Positions 33,706 to 42,360 of a stretch of 54,305 nt of DNA are shown one piece after another. The notes under the pieces were generated by a model. The model worked only from the letters and a program-made list of their open reading frames with translations. It made no database searches and had not been told where the DNA came from. The number at the start of each line of letters is the position of its first letter. Positions within the stretch are counted from its first letter, which is position 1. This stretch comes from an uncultured Eubacteriales bacterium (GTDB lineage: Bacteria; Bacillota; Clostridia; Oscillospirales; Acutalibacteraceae), in NCBI GenBank assembly GCA_900317985.1, contig ONJD01000012.1, positions 1-54,305 on the forward strand. Reading direction: 5' to 3'. A program made the position numbers and the translations under genes.

Positions 33706-34394
33706 TGATCACGTTAACGAATCGCCTTTCCATGGTGGCCGACCTCGTCCGGGACGGCCATCCTCTGGCAGACATCGGCACCGACCACGCGTACCTTCCG
33801 GTCTTCCTCCTCGAGGAGGGCCGTATCCCGCGTGCCGCCGCCTGCGACGTCCGGGAAGGCCCCCTGCAGAATGCCGCGTCCACGGTGGACGCCGAAGAGG
33901 TGTCTGACCGGGTCGAGCTCCTGCTCTGCAGCGGGTTTGAACACCCGCGGCTGCGGGACTACACCGACTTCGTCATGGCCGGCATGGGCGGGAACCTGAT
34001 GGTCGACCTTATGGCCGCGGCACCCTTCCTCAAGGCCGAAGGTATCCATCTCGTCTTACAGCCGCAGTCCCACGCGGAAGACGTGCGGGACTTCCTGTAC
34101 GGGAACGGGTTCTCCATTTTGCGGGAGACCGCGACCCGTGACAACGGCAGAGGGTACATCGCCATCGAAGCTGCCTACACCGGGGAGATCCGGGAGGCCA
34201 CCCTCTCCGATTGCTACCTCGGAAAACTGCCGGAGAGCGACGCGCCGGAACGGTTCGACCATTTCCGCGACGTGCTCCGACGCCTGACCGCCCGCCACGA
34301 CGCGCTCCTCGCCTACCCGGAGTCCCGGGAGGAATGCGAGCTCCTCGAGCCCGTCATCCGGGACGTACAGGCCATACTTGACCAAGAATCATAA
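33705..34394 (+). CDS. trmK: tRNA (adenine(22)-N1)-methyltransferase
   Basis: 229 residues. The SAM-binding motif is ADIGTDHAYLP (22-32), followed by ACDVREGPLQNA and VMAGMGGNLMVDLM, typical of TrmK; the C-terminal half is helical. It makes m1A22 in the D arm of tRNAs. The start overlaps the previous stop (TGATG), and nif3-like follows at 15 bases, a conserved pair in Bacillota. Confidence 0.92.
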   Translation: MITLTNRLSMVADLVRDGHPLADIGTDHAYLPVFLLEEGRIPRAAACDVREGPLQNAASTVDAEEVSDRVELLLCSGFEHPRLRDYTDFVMAGMGGNLMVDLMAAAPFLKAEGIHLVLQPQSHAEDVRDFLYGNGFSILRETATRDNGRGYIAIEAAYTGEIREATLSDCYLGKLPESDAPERFDHFRDVLRRLTARHDALLAYPESREECELLEPVIRDVQAILDQES

Positions 34395-34409
34395 ACGGAG
34401 GAACTGACC

Positions 34410-35189
34410 ATGAGCACTACCGTCAGAGACATCTACGCATTCATCGACTCGATCGCCCCGTTCCGGACCCAGGAGTCCTGGGACAACTCGGGTTTCCTGG
34501 TGGGCGATGTGTCGAAAGAAGTCAAAAAGGTCGCCGTCTGCCTTGACGTGACCCATGACACCCTGGCACAGGCGGATGCCTTCGGCGCCGACCTGCTCGT
34601 CTCGCACCATCCGGTCATCTTCCATCCGATGAAAGGGATGCGGGAACAGACTCCCGGCACCGAATCGATCGTCTATGACGCCATCCGGAAGGACATCGCC
34701 GTCCTGTCGGCCCACACCTGCTGGGACCTCGCGGAGGGCGGCGTCAACGACGTACTGGCCACGCTCGTCGGTCTCGAGAACATCGAAGGCATCGTGCCCG
34801 ATGAGAACGGCAACTGCATGGTCCGCAAGGGCACGCTGAAGACCGCGGTGCCTGCCGAAGAGTACGCGGACGTCGTGGCGGAAGCGCTCGGCACGCTGGT
34901 CCGTCTGACCCTTCCGGAAAAGATGATCCGGACCGTCGCCGTCTGCGGTGGTTCCGGCGCGTCGTTCCTCCCGGACCTGGCAGAAGAAGGCATCGACGCC
35001 TTCCTCACCGGAGACGCGAAGCACAACGACTTCCTCGACTCCATCGATTACGATATCTCGCTCCTCGCCGCCGGCCACTACGAGACGGAGACCGTCTCCA
35101 TGCCGGTGCTCCTGGAGCTTCTGAAACAGGAATTCCCGGACCTTGACTACAAGTATCTGGAATCCGCCCCGGTGGTGTACATCGGGTAG
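34410..35189 (+). CDS. Nif3-like dinuclear metal centre protein (DUF34)
   Basis: 259 residues. Metal-binding motifs of the family are visible: LVSHHPVIFHP near 69-79, AHTCWDLAEGGVN near 106 and GDAKHNDFLD with GHYETE near the C-terminus. This is the short form without the inserted PII-like domain. It is a hexameric toroid of unclear biochemical role, possibly GTP cyclohydrolase-related or a metal chaperone. The pair trmK/nif3-like is conserved. Confidence 0.9.
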   Translation: MSTTVRDIYAFIDSIAPFRTQESWDNSGFLVGDVSKEVKKVAVCLDVTHDTLAQADAFGADLLVSHHPVIFHPMKGMREQTPGTESIVYDAIRKDIAVLSAHTCWDLAEGGVNDVLATLVGLENIEGIVPDENGNCMVRKGTLKTAVPAEEYADVVAEALGTLVRLTLPEKMIRTVAVCGGSGASFLPDLAEEGIDAFLTGDAKHNDFLDSIDYDISLLAAGHYETETVSMPVLLELLKQEFPDLDYKYLESAPVVYIG

Positions 35190-35215
35190 ATCGCCCACGA
35201 AAGAAGGACTGGACT

Positions 35216-37021
35216 ATGGCTCTTGACGGACTGTTCCTGCACTGTATCGGGCAGGAACTGGAAACGGCCGTCATCGGCGCAAAAGTGGATAAAGTCTACC
35301 AGCCCTCCTCGGAGGAACTGGTGCTGACGCTGCGCTCCCGGGACCTGGGGGCGCTCAAACTGCTGCTCTGCGCCCGGGCCAACAGCCCCCGCATCCATCT
35401 GACGAAGGCGACCTTCGAGAACCCGGCCACCCCGCCCATGCTCTGCATGCTCCTGCGCAAGCGCCTCGGCGGCGCCACGCTCACCGGCATCCGGCAGGCA
35501 GGGTTCGACCGCATCCTCTTCCTCGACTTCTCGGCGACCAACGAACTCGGCGACAAGGAGACCCTGACCGTGGCCATGGAGATCATGGCGCAGTACAGCA
35601 ATGTCATCCTCATCGGGCCCGACGGCAAGATCATCGACGCCCTGAAACGCGTCGACCTCACCCGCTCCTCGAAGCGGCTCATCCTGCCGGGCCTCCCCTA
35701 CGAACTGCCGCCGCAGCAGGACAAACTGGGCCTGCCGGACCACAGTGTGGAAGAACTGGTGGAGCGCATCCGGACGTTCTCCGCAAAGACGCTGTCCTCC
35801 GCGGTACTCTCTTCCATCCAGGGCGTTTCCCCGGCGCTGGCGAGAGAAGTGGCGTTCCGGGCACTGGGCGACGACAAACATCTGTCGGAGATGACGGACG
35901 ACGACTTTGTCGACCTCGAATACCCGCTCCTCGAACTCAAAAAGGAGATCGCGTCCCCCACCCACACGTTCTGTGTGGTCCGGGACGACAATGACAAACC
36001 CTTCGAATTCTCGTTCTGGGGCCTCACACAGTACGGTCCCGGCATGGCGACAGACCGGTACGAGACCGCCTCGGAGCTCCTCGATGACTACTACGCGCGC
36101 CGGGACTCCATGGAGCGGATCGCCCACAAGTCCTCCGACCTGCGCCGCTTCCTGAACACCGCGACGGAACGCATCGCCCGGAAAGTGGAAGTACAACGGG
36201 CCGAACTGGCGAAGTCCGTGGACCGCGAAAAACTGCGCGTGTACGCGGAACTCATAAACGCGAACCTCTACCGTCTCGAGAAAGGCGTCCTCTACTACGA
36301 CCTCGAAAACTATTACGACGAGAACCGCATCCTGCGGGTCCCGGCGGACCCGGCGCTGAGCCCCGCCCAGAACTCGCAGAAATACTATAAAGACTACCGC
36401 AAGACCTACACGGCGGAAAAGAAACTGACGGAGCAGATCGAGCAGGGCACCGAAGAGCTCGCCTACCTCGAGACCGTCAAAGATGCCCTGTCCCGGGCGG
36501 AGACCGAGCGGGACATCGGGGAGATTCGCCGCGAACTCGTGACGAGCGGCTATCTCAAAGACAGGACGCCGGAGAAAAAGAACCGGCGCGGCTCCCAGCG
36601 GCGGGACGGCAAAAAGGCCCGCTCCGCAAAACAGCCGCCGGCACTGCCTCCGATCGAGTACGAGACCACGGACGGGTTCCGGGTCCTCGTCGGGCGCAAC
36701 AACCTGCAAAACGACAAGCTCTCCATGAAGACCGCCGGCAAGCTCGACATGTGGCTCCACACGAAAGACTTCCCCGGCTCCCACGTCATCATCGAGGCGC
36801 AGGACGGGCAGGTCTCGGACCAGGCCATCGAAGAGGCGGCGATCATCGCCGCGGTCAACAGCACGGCCGTCACCGGAGACAAAGTCCCGGTCGACTACAC
36901 GCTCGTCAAGAACCTGAAGAAGCCCGCCGGCGCCCGCCCGGGCAAGGTCATCTTCCACACGAACTGGACCATCTATGTGACCCCGGACGAGGACTTCGCG
37001 GAACGCCAGAGAAAGAAATAA
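35216..37021 (+). CDS. rqcH: Ribosome quality control factor RqcH (NFACT family)
   Basis: 601 residues. The N-terminal NFACT-N domain carries the D98-R99 pair in AGFDRILFLDF, needed for alanine tailing in studied RqcH. A long coiled coil follows (about 270-430). The C-terminal NFACT-R domain reads GFRVLVGRNNLQNDKLSMK, then WLHTKDFPGSHVII. It recruits tRNA-Ala to stalled 50S subunits and adds C-terminal alanine tails. A short basic stretch (KKNRRGSQRRDGKKARSAK) lies just before NFACT-R. The last gene of its operon; its terminator has been split by an insertion sequence. Confidence 0.95.
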   Translation: MALDGLFLHCIGQELETAVIGAKVDKVYQPSSEELVLTLRSRDLGALKLLLCARANSPRIHLTKATFENPATPPMLCMLLRKRLGGATLTGIRQAGFDRILFLDFSATNELGDKETLTVAMEIMAQYSNVILIGPDGKIIDALKRVDLTRSSKRLILPGLPYELPPQQDKLGLPDHSVEELVERIRTFSAKTLSSAVLSSIQGVSPALAREVAFRALGDDKHLSEMTDDDFVDLEYPLLELKKEIASPTHTFCVVRDDNDKPFEFSFWGLTQYGPGMATDRYETASELLDDYYARRDSMERIAHKSSDLRRFLNTATERIARKVEVQRAELAKSVDREKLRVYAELINANLYRLEKGVLYYDLENYYDENRILRVPADPALSPAQNSQKYYKDYRKTYTAEKKLTEQIEQGTEELAYLETVKDALSRAETERDIGEIRRELVTSGYLKDRTPEKKNRRGSQRRDGKKARSAKQPPALPPIEYETTDGFRVLVGRNNLQNDKLSMKTAGKLDMWLHTKDFPGSHVIIEAQDGQVSDQAIEEAAIIAAVNSTAVTGDKVPVDYTLVKNLKKPAGARPGKVIFHTNWTIYVTPDEDFAERQRKK

Positions 37022-37026
37022 GGAAA

Positions 37027-37051
37027 GACCCCGAAGCGTTTGAACCGAACC
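37027..37051. terminator. Left arm of the rqcH/recG terminator (separated by the IS)
   Basis: GACCCCGAAGC (37027-37037), GTTT, GAACCGAACC (37042-37051). It is complementary to 38225-38247 about 1.2 kb away. Together they would form a bidirectional terminator stem of about 21 bp. Confidence 0.7.
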
Positions 37052-37080
37052 AGTAAAATCGGACAATAGACAAAAAGCCC

Positions 37081-37114
37081 CCTCATGTAGGACAATAATA
37101 GTCCAAACATGAGG
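37081..37114 (+). promoter_or_regulatory. Hairpin hiding the orfA ribosome site in the IS leader
   Basis: CCTCATGT (37081-37088) pairs with ACATGAGG (37107-37114), with inner GGAC/GTCC. The right arm overlaps the GAGGAGG ribosome site of orfA (37111-37117). The fold would block translation from transcripts that enter from outside. Confidence 0.5.
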
Positions 37115-37124
37115 AGGTTTTATT

Positions 37125-37427
37125 ATGCCTAGAAAGTACACACATATAAAACAATGTGAGGATGTAATTCTGCGATTAAAAGAAGAGGGTTACACCTATC
37201 GTGAAATAGGTGAAATGACGGGTTTCACAAAGGATGAGATCCGTGGTCTCATCAAGAGACGGAATCGTATGACCAGAAAAATAGAAGAAGGGTACGTTCC
37301 AAAACCAAAGGGGCGGCCACGCGTCCGTCCGATTACAACAGAGGAAGAACTCCGTAAAGAATTGGAGAGACTCCAAATGGAAAACGATTTGTTGCGGGAT
37401 TTTCTCTCAGAAATAGAAAGGAAGTGA
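37125..37427 (+). CDS. IS3-family OrfA (helix-turn-helix)
   Basis: 100 residues, basic. A helix-turn-helix region (EEGYTYREIGEMTGFTKDEI) is followed by a leucine-zipper-like C-terminus (ELRKELERLQMENDLLRDFL). It is the DNA-binding part of the transposase, normally joined to OrfB by a -1 frameshift near its end. GAGGAGG lies 7 bases before the ATG. The stop overlaps the start of orfB (GTGA). Confidence 0.88.
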   Translation: MPRKYTHIKQCEDVILRLKEEGYTYREIGEMTGFTKDEIRGLIKRRNRMTRKIEEGYVPKPKGRPRVRPITTEEELRKELERLQMENDLLRDFLSEIERK

Positions 37428-38180
37428 GGCCCTGCGTGAAGTATCGTGTCATCTACAGACACAAAGATAAATATTCCATTGCGGCGATGTGCCGCTTCTT
37501 CGAGGTGTCCAGAAGCGGATACTATGATTTTGTCAAGAGGATGGATTCTCCTGCAAGAGATCTGCCTCTTGCAGAGAAGATCCGGTGTTATGCGAAAATA
37601 CGGCCTTTTGTCCGAGGTGCGAAGACGGAGATATGTCCATTACAGCCAGGCCCTTCACCGCTATGAGAATCTCCTGAACAGAGATTTCCATGCGGATCGG
37701 CCCAACCAGAAGTGGGCAACAGACATCTCATATATTCCAACCAAACAAGGGTTCCTGTATCTCTCCATTATTCGGGATCTCTATGACCTGAGTATTGTTT
37801 CCTACAAGATGAGCACGATCCAAAACAACAAGTTGGTAATGGACACGGTCCGTGAAGCTTTGAAGAACGAAAAAGTCGCTGCAGAGTTGCAGCTCCACAG
37901 CGACCAAGGCTTCCAGTATACGTCCTGTGAGTACTACCTCCTTACCAGGGAAAACGGTATTACTCCCTCGATGTCACGCCGTGGCAATCCTTACGACAAC
38001 GCCATGGCAGAGAACTTCTTCTCCATTCTGAAAACAGAATGCACTCGCCGAACTAAATACACAACGTTCGATGAAGCTAGAGAAGATATAGAAGCCTATA
38101 TATATTTTTACAACAATGAGCGCATCCAGACAAGTACAAAACTGACACCGCTGGAATTGCGGTGCCAGTTTGCAGCTTAG
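37424..38180 (+). pseudogene. IS3-family OrfB transposase, internally deleted
   Basis: The frame from 37424 gives the HTH_21-type N-terminus (KYRVIYRHKDKYSIAAMCRF, then FEVSRSGYYDFVKR) and ends at 37666. The catalytic part lies in another frame (from about 37588): KYGLLSEVRRRR, then DDE residues in WATDISYI, HSDQGFQYTS and NAMAENFFS. The family stretch between them, about 30 residues with the YGYRR motif, is missing at about 37580. Both the gap and the frame change suggest a deletion. The transposase is probably dead unless the sequence is misassembled. Confidence 0.82.
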
Positions 38181-38224
38181 CTATTGCCCTGCAGGGGGGC
38201 TTTTTTGTGCAGTCCGAATAAAAT

Positions 38225-38254
38225 GGTTCGGTTCATGCTTCGGGGTCTTTTTTT
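38225..38254. terminator. Right arm and T-run of the rqcH/recG terminator
   Basis: GGTTCGGTTC (38225-38234), AT, GCTTCGGGGTC (38237-38247) and TTTTTTT (38248-38254). It is complementary to 37027-37051 across the IS. Confidence 0.7.
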
Positions 38255-38266
38255 GTTGGTATGGAA

Positions 38267-40303
38267 TCAGCAGGTGTTGAGGTTCTCTTCGAACAGGCGG
38301 TCGACCTGGGCTTTCAGGAGCTCGTGCTCCGGCCGCGTCAGCTGCGGGTCGGAGGCGATGAGCGCCCGGGCGGCGGCACCGGTCTCTTCGAGGATGTCGG
38401 TGTCCTCCATCATGTCGGCGATGCGCAGTTCCGGCAGACCGTGCTGACGGCGGCCGAAGAAGTCGCCGGGACCTCTCAGAGCGAGGTCGGCCCGGGAGAT
38501 CTCGAAACCGTCGGTCGTCTTGCACATGACGCCGAGACGTTCCTTTGTCTTCTGGCTCTTGTTGTCGGAGAGCAGGATGCAGGTGGACTTGTAAGAGCCC
38601 CGGCCGACGCGTCCCCGCAGCTGGTGGAGCTGGGAGAGACCGAACCGTTCGGCGTTCTCGATGAGCATGATGACCGCGTTCGGCACGTCGACGCCGACTT
38701 CGATGACGACGGTGGCCACGAGGAGCTGGATGTCTCCCTGCAGGAACCGCTGCATGACGTCGTTCTTTTCGGCGGGTTTCATCTGCCCGTGGAGCAGGCC
38801 CACCCGGTAGTCTTTGAAGGCGCCTTTCGTGATCTTATTGTAGTACTCTGTGGCGGAGACCAGTTCCTCGGTCTCCCCCTCCTCGACCAGCGGACAGACG
38901 ATGTATCCCTGACGCCCCTCGTCGAGGAATTTTTTGATGTATCCATACGCCCGCTCCCGGATGGAGGAGTCGATGCGGTAGGTCTCGATGGGCTGTCTCC
39001 CCTTCGGGAGTTCGTCAATGATGGAGACATCGAGGTCTCCGTAGATGGCGAGCGCCAGCGTTCTGGGGATCGGCGTGGCCGACATGACCATGACGTGGGC
39101 CCCTTCGCCCTTCTCGGCCAGCGCGCCTCTCTGGCGGACGCCGAACCGGTGCTGTTCATCGGTGATGACAAGGCCCAACTCGTCGAACCAGACGTCTTCC
39201 GTCAGGAGGGCATGGGTGCCGACGATGAAGTCGATGTCGCCCTGCCGCAGGTCCGCTTTGATGCGCTTCTTTTCCGCCGCGGTCGTGCTGCCGGTGAGGA
39301 GTTCCACCCTGACGCCGGTGTCCTTGAAGAACTTCTTCATCGTTTCGAAGTGCTGCTCCGCGAGGATCTCGGTCGGCGCCATCATGGCGGACTGGTAGCC
39401 GTTCTTCGCCGTCACATAGACGAGAGCGGCGGCCACCATAGTCTTGCCGGAACCGACGTCGCCCTGGACGAGGCGGTTCATGAGGAAGCCGCTCTTCATG
39501 TCCCGGACGCAGGCTTCGACCGCCCGCTTCTGTGCGCCGGTCGGTTCGAAGGGCAGGTACCCGTAGAATTCTTCGGAACAGTCGTCCCGCAGGATGACGT
39601 CGGACCCCGCCTTGTTGTCCTCCCGCAGCATGGCCATGCCGAGCTGGAGGTCCAGGAGCTCTTCGAAGATGAATCGCCGACGGGCCTGCATCATCCGTTC
39701 CATCGAGGACGGGAAGTGGATCTCCTGCAGCGCCTCTTTCAGCGACAGGAGACCGTACTGCTCCCGCAGGTCATAGGGCAGGGACTCTTCGGCGAAACTC
39801 CCGTACTGGGCGAGCGCTTTTTCCATGCAGCCTTCGATGTACTTCGAAGACATGTTTTTCGTGGTGCGATAGACGGGTCGGATGCGGCACTTCTCCCCGA
39901 CATCTTCGATGTCCGGCGAGAGCATCTCACGCATGTTCCCCTCAAGGGTCACCTTGCCGTAAAACAGGAACTCTTTGCCGGGCTCCAGTTTGGCGGCGGC
40001 GAACTTGTTGTTGAAGATGAGGACCTTCATCGGTCCGGTGGCGTCGAACACTCTGCATTCGAACACCGTGATGCCGCTGCGGGCGCGGAACCGGGACGGC
40101 GCCGACCGGACGGTCGCCCGGACGCACACCTTTTCCTCGGACAGTTCCGCTCCGAAGATGGCGACAGGAGAAGACCAGTCCTGATACGTCCGCGGGTAGA
40201 AGTGCAGCAGATCGTAGACCGTGTGCACGTCCAGCCGCTCGAACTGCTCGACGCGTTTCGGGCCGACGCCCTTCAGCGTACTGACGTTATAGTCCATAAA
40301 CAT
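38267..40303 (-). CDS. recG: ATP-dependent DNA helicase RecG
   Basis: 678 residues, normal for RecG. The N-terminal wedge has an OB fold (about 55-130), followed by SF2 helicase motifs: GDVGSGKT (281-288), TDEQHRFG (381-388), MSATPIPRTLALA, and the C-terminal VVIEVGVDVPNA and QLRGRVGRG. It drives branch migration and remodels stalled forks. The first ATG is chosen because AGGAGGGG is 9 bases upstream. The order Asp23-like, DAK2, recG is conserved in Bacillota. Confidence 0.96.
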   Translation of the reverse strand: MFMDYNVSTLKGVGPKRVEQFERLDVHTVYDLLHFYPRTYQDWSSPVAIFGAELSEEKVCVRATVRSAPSRFRARSGITVFECRVFDATGPMKVLIFNNKFAAAKLEPGKEFLFYGKVTLEGNMREMLSPDIEDVGEKCRIRPVYRTTKNMSSKYIEGCMEKALAQYGSFAEESLPYDLREQYGLLSLKEALQEIHFPSSMERMMQARRRFIFEELLDLQLGMAMLREDNKAGSDVILRDDCSEEFYGYLPFEPTGAQKRAVEACVRDMKSGFLMNRLVQGDVGSGKTMVAAALVYVTAKNGYQSAMMAPTEILAEQHFETMKKFFKDTGVRVELLTGSTTAAEKKRIKADLRQGDIDFIVGTHALLTEDVWFDELGLVITDEQHRFGVRQRGALAEKGEGAHVMVMSATPIPRTLALAIYGDLDVSIIDELPKGRQPIETYRIDSSIRERAYGYIKKFLDEGRQGYIVCPLVEEGETEELVSATEYYNKITKGAFKDYRVGLLHGQMKPAEKNDVMQRFLQGDIQLLVATVVIEVGVDVPNAVIMLIENAERFGLSQLHQLRGRVGRGSYKSTCILLSDNKSQKTKERLGVMCKTTDGFEISRADLALRGPGDFFGRRQHGLPELRIADMMEDTDILEETGAAARALIASDPQLTRPEHELLKAQVDRLFEENLNTC

Positions 40304-40328
40304 TCAAGGTCCCCTCCTTTCTGAAAGT

Positions 40329-40337
40329 ATTATAGCA
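40329..40337 (-). promoter_or_regulatory. Extended -10 promoter of recG
   Basis: TGCTATAAT on the minus strand, about 26 bases before the recG ATG. No clear -35. Confidence 0.55.
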
Positions 40338-40339
40338 TA

Positions 40340-40498
40340 ATTTCCGGCTTTCCTTGATCGGGTTCCGTTTTTGCGTTCCTTTTTGCTTGCCAACCCGAAC
40401 CCCCGCCCGCCTGTAAAGCATCGCGCTGCTCCCCCCTGCGCAAAAAGAAGCCGCAAAAACTCCCCTGGCGAAGGCCAATCGGTGGGAAAGCCGGAAAT
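40340..40498 (+). ncRNA. Probable 6S RNA
   Basis: A perfect 14-bp closing stem (40340-40353 with 40485-40498) is followed by a large internal bubble (14 nt on the 5' side, 25 nt on the 3' side), then an apical helix (TTTTTGCG 40368-40375 with CGCAAAAA 40452-40459, continued by CCTTTTTGC with GCAAAAAG). The 3' side of the bubble holds a small hairpin TGGC-GAAG-GCCA. Closing stem, open central bubble with a 3'-side hairpin, and long apical arm are the 6S RNA layout. A terminator follows directly on the plus strand. The plus-strand promoter is unclear. Size (~160 nt) is slightly short for the family. Confidence 0.55.
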
Positions 40499-40500
40499 AC

Positions 40501-40534
40501 AAAAGCATCACCCGTTCAGAGTGATGCTTTTCTG
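40501..40534. terminator. Bidirectional terminator (6S-like RNA / DAK2 gene)
   Basis: AAAAGCATCAC / GTGATGCTTTT stem (40501-40511 and 40521-40531), followed by CTGTTTATT on plus and by a T-containing stretch on minus. Confidence 0.8.
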
Positions 40535-40535
40535 T

Positions 40536-42344
40536 TTATTCAACGGAGATGATGTAACTGTACACCGGCTGGCCGCCCGGGATGACGGCGGTCTCGATGT
40601 CCTTGAACTTGTCGCGGATCATGGTCTCGAGCTCCGCGGCCTCCTCTTCCGTGGCGCCTTCGCCGAAGAAGATGGTGACCATCGTGGTCTTTCGGTTGCA
40701 CAGATGACGGGTGATCTTGTAGGCAGCGGTCAGAGCGCTGTCCTCGACCACCGTGATGGCGCCGTTCTCCATGCCGAGCATCTGACCCTCTTTGATCTTC
40801 ATGCCGTCGACGACACTGTCGCGGGCCGCGAACGTGACCTGCGCGGTATCGACGGTATCGAGAGACCGGCTCATCTCGAGGTGGTTCTCCTCGACGGAGA
40901 GGTCCGGATTGTAATGGATGAGGGCGGTGACCCCCTGCGGGATGGTGCGGGTCGGCAGGACGATGACCTTTCTCGTGGAAAGAGCGGCGACCTGTTCCGC
41001 GGCCATGATGATGTTCTTGTTGTTCGGCAGGACGAAGACCGTGGAGGCCGGGACCTGCTCGACCGCGTTGAGGATGTCTTCCGTGCTCGGGTTCATGGTC
41101 TGACCGCCGGAGACGACGATGTCGACGCCGATATCCTGGAAGAGGGCGGCGATGCCGTCACCCGCGGAGACGGAGACGAAACCGACTTCCTTCGTGATCT
41201 CGGCAGGAGCCACGGTACCGGCGGTCTCCTCGTCCGGCTCCCCGGTCCGCTCCGGTTCGGAGTGGTACTGGTGGAGGTCGACTTTCTGCAGGGGATCGTT
41301 CCCGGGACGGTCCATGTTGTTGACGGCCGCCTTCGCGAGAACACCGTATTTCAGGGCCTGGTTCATCGCCCGGCCCGGGTCGTTCGTATGGATGTGGATC
41401 TGGATGAGCTCCGGATCGACCTTGACGGTCAGCTGATCGCCGATCGACTCGAGGAACGCTTTGAGCGCCGTCGGGTCTTTCTTCGCGGCGGGGTCCCGCA
41501 TGACCAGAAGTTCTACACAGTAGAGGTACTGCAGTGTGCCGGAGGTCAGGGGTTCGCCGGAAGCGGCCGCGACAGCTGCGGTTTCGGCCTCGCCCTCGGA
41601 TGCCGGCGCGGTCTCGCGGCGCTGGACGTTCTCCTGCTCCTGGGGCTCGGAGTCCGAGGTGTTGGCAACGATGACGCCGTCGTGGAAGACGGACTGCATG
41701 CCCTCGAAGACGAGCAGAAGGCCCTGGCCGCCGGCGTCCACGACGCCCGCCTTTTTCAAGACCGGAAGCAGTTCCGGTGTCTGAGCCAGTGCATCGCGCG
41801 CACCTTCTATGACGTGGGCAAAGACCTCGTCGAACGGGGCCTCTTTATGATCGGTCCCGTACTGGACGTGTTCGAAGACCTCGTCAAAGGCCGCTTCTTT
41901 ATGTTCGGTCCCGTACCGGGCACCGGCCTGTGTCGCCAGACGGACGACCGTCAGGATGGTACCTTCGGTGGGGGTCATGACGGCTTTATATGCGGACTCG
42001 ACGCCGTAGGACAGCGCGAGGATCATGTCTCTCGCGTCGATCTCTTCCTTGCCTTTCAGACCCTTGGCGATTCCGCGGAAGATAAGCGACAGGATGACGC
42101 CGGAGTTCCCGCGGGCACCCCGCAGCATGGCGGAGGAGGTGGTCTTCGCGACCTTGTCCACCGTGACATCGTCCGGCAGACGCTCCAGCTCCTTGCGGGC
42201 AGAGGTGATGGTCATCGACATATTGGTCCCCGTATCGCCGTCCGGCACCGGGAACACGTTGAGCGCGTTGACCGCATCTCTCTGGTTCGTGATATTATAG
42301 GCCGCCGAGATCATGGCGTCCCGAAATACTGCACCTTTGATCAA
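40536..42344 (-). CDS. DAK2-domain protein, FakA-like kinase
   Basis: 602 residues. The N-terminal DhaL-like ATP-binding domain has NVFPVPDGDTGTNM (29-42) with the Asp cluster that binds Mg-ATP, and RGARGNSGVILS (75-86). A middle domain and a C-terminal DegV/EDD-like domain follow (FVLPNNKNIIMAA). Homologous FakA phosphorylates fatty acids held by FakB; the position after an Asp23-like gene and before recG fits the yloV locus. An 18-residue segment is duplicated in tandem (143-160 and 161-178). An Ala/Glu-rich linker lies near 230-265. Confidence 0.9.
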   Translation of the reverse strand: MIKGAVFRDAMISAAYNITNQRDAVNALNVFPVPDGDTGTNMSMTITSARKELERLPDDVTVDKVAKTTSSAMLRGARGNSGVILSLIFRGIAKGLKGKEEIDARDMILALSYGVESAYKAVMTPTEGTILTVVRLATQAGARYGTEHKEAAFDEVFEHVQYGTDHKEAPFDEVFAHVIEGARDALAQTPELLPVLKKAGVVDAGGQGLLLVFEGMQSVFHDGVIVANTSDSEPQEQENVQRRETAPASEGEAETAAVAAASGEPLTSGTLQYLYCVELLVMRDPAAKKDPTALKAFLESIGDQLTVKVDPELIQIHIHTNDPGRAMNQALKYGVLAKAAVNNMDRPGNDPLQKVDLHQYHSEPERTGEPDEETAGTVAPAEITKEVGFVSVSAGDGIAALFQDIGVDIVVSGGQTMNPSTEDILNAVEQVPASTVFVLPNNKNIIMAAEQVAALSTRKVIVLPTRTIPQGVTALIHYNPDLSVEENHLEMSRSLDTVDTAQVTFAARDSVVDGMKIKEGQMLGMENGAITVVEDSALTAAYKITRHLCNRKTTMVTIFFGEGATEEEAAELETMIRDKFKDIETAVIPGGQPVYSYIISVE

Positions 42345-42360
42345 AGTTCTCGCACTCTCC

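Larger units (their letters stand above)
37060..38216 (+). mobile_element. IS3-family (IS150-like) insertion sequence
   Basis: About 1157 bp. The ends are imperfect inverted repeats, CGGACAATAGACAAAAAGCC on the left and CGGACTGCACAAAAAAGCCC on the right (reversed), flanked by a candidate 3-bp target duplication AAT (37057-37059 and 38217-38219). It carries orfA and a damaged orfB. Its AT-richer composition and codon use differ from the neighbours. The insertion lies in the loop of the rqcH/recG terminator. The exact boundaries are a best fit. Confidence 0.82.
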
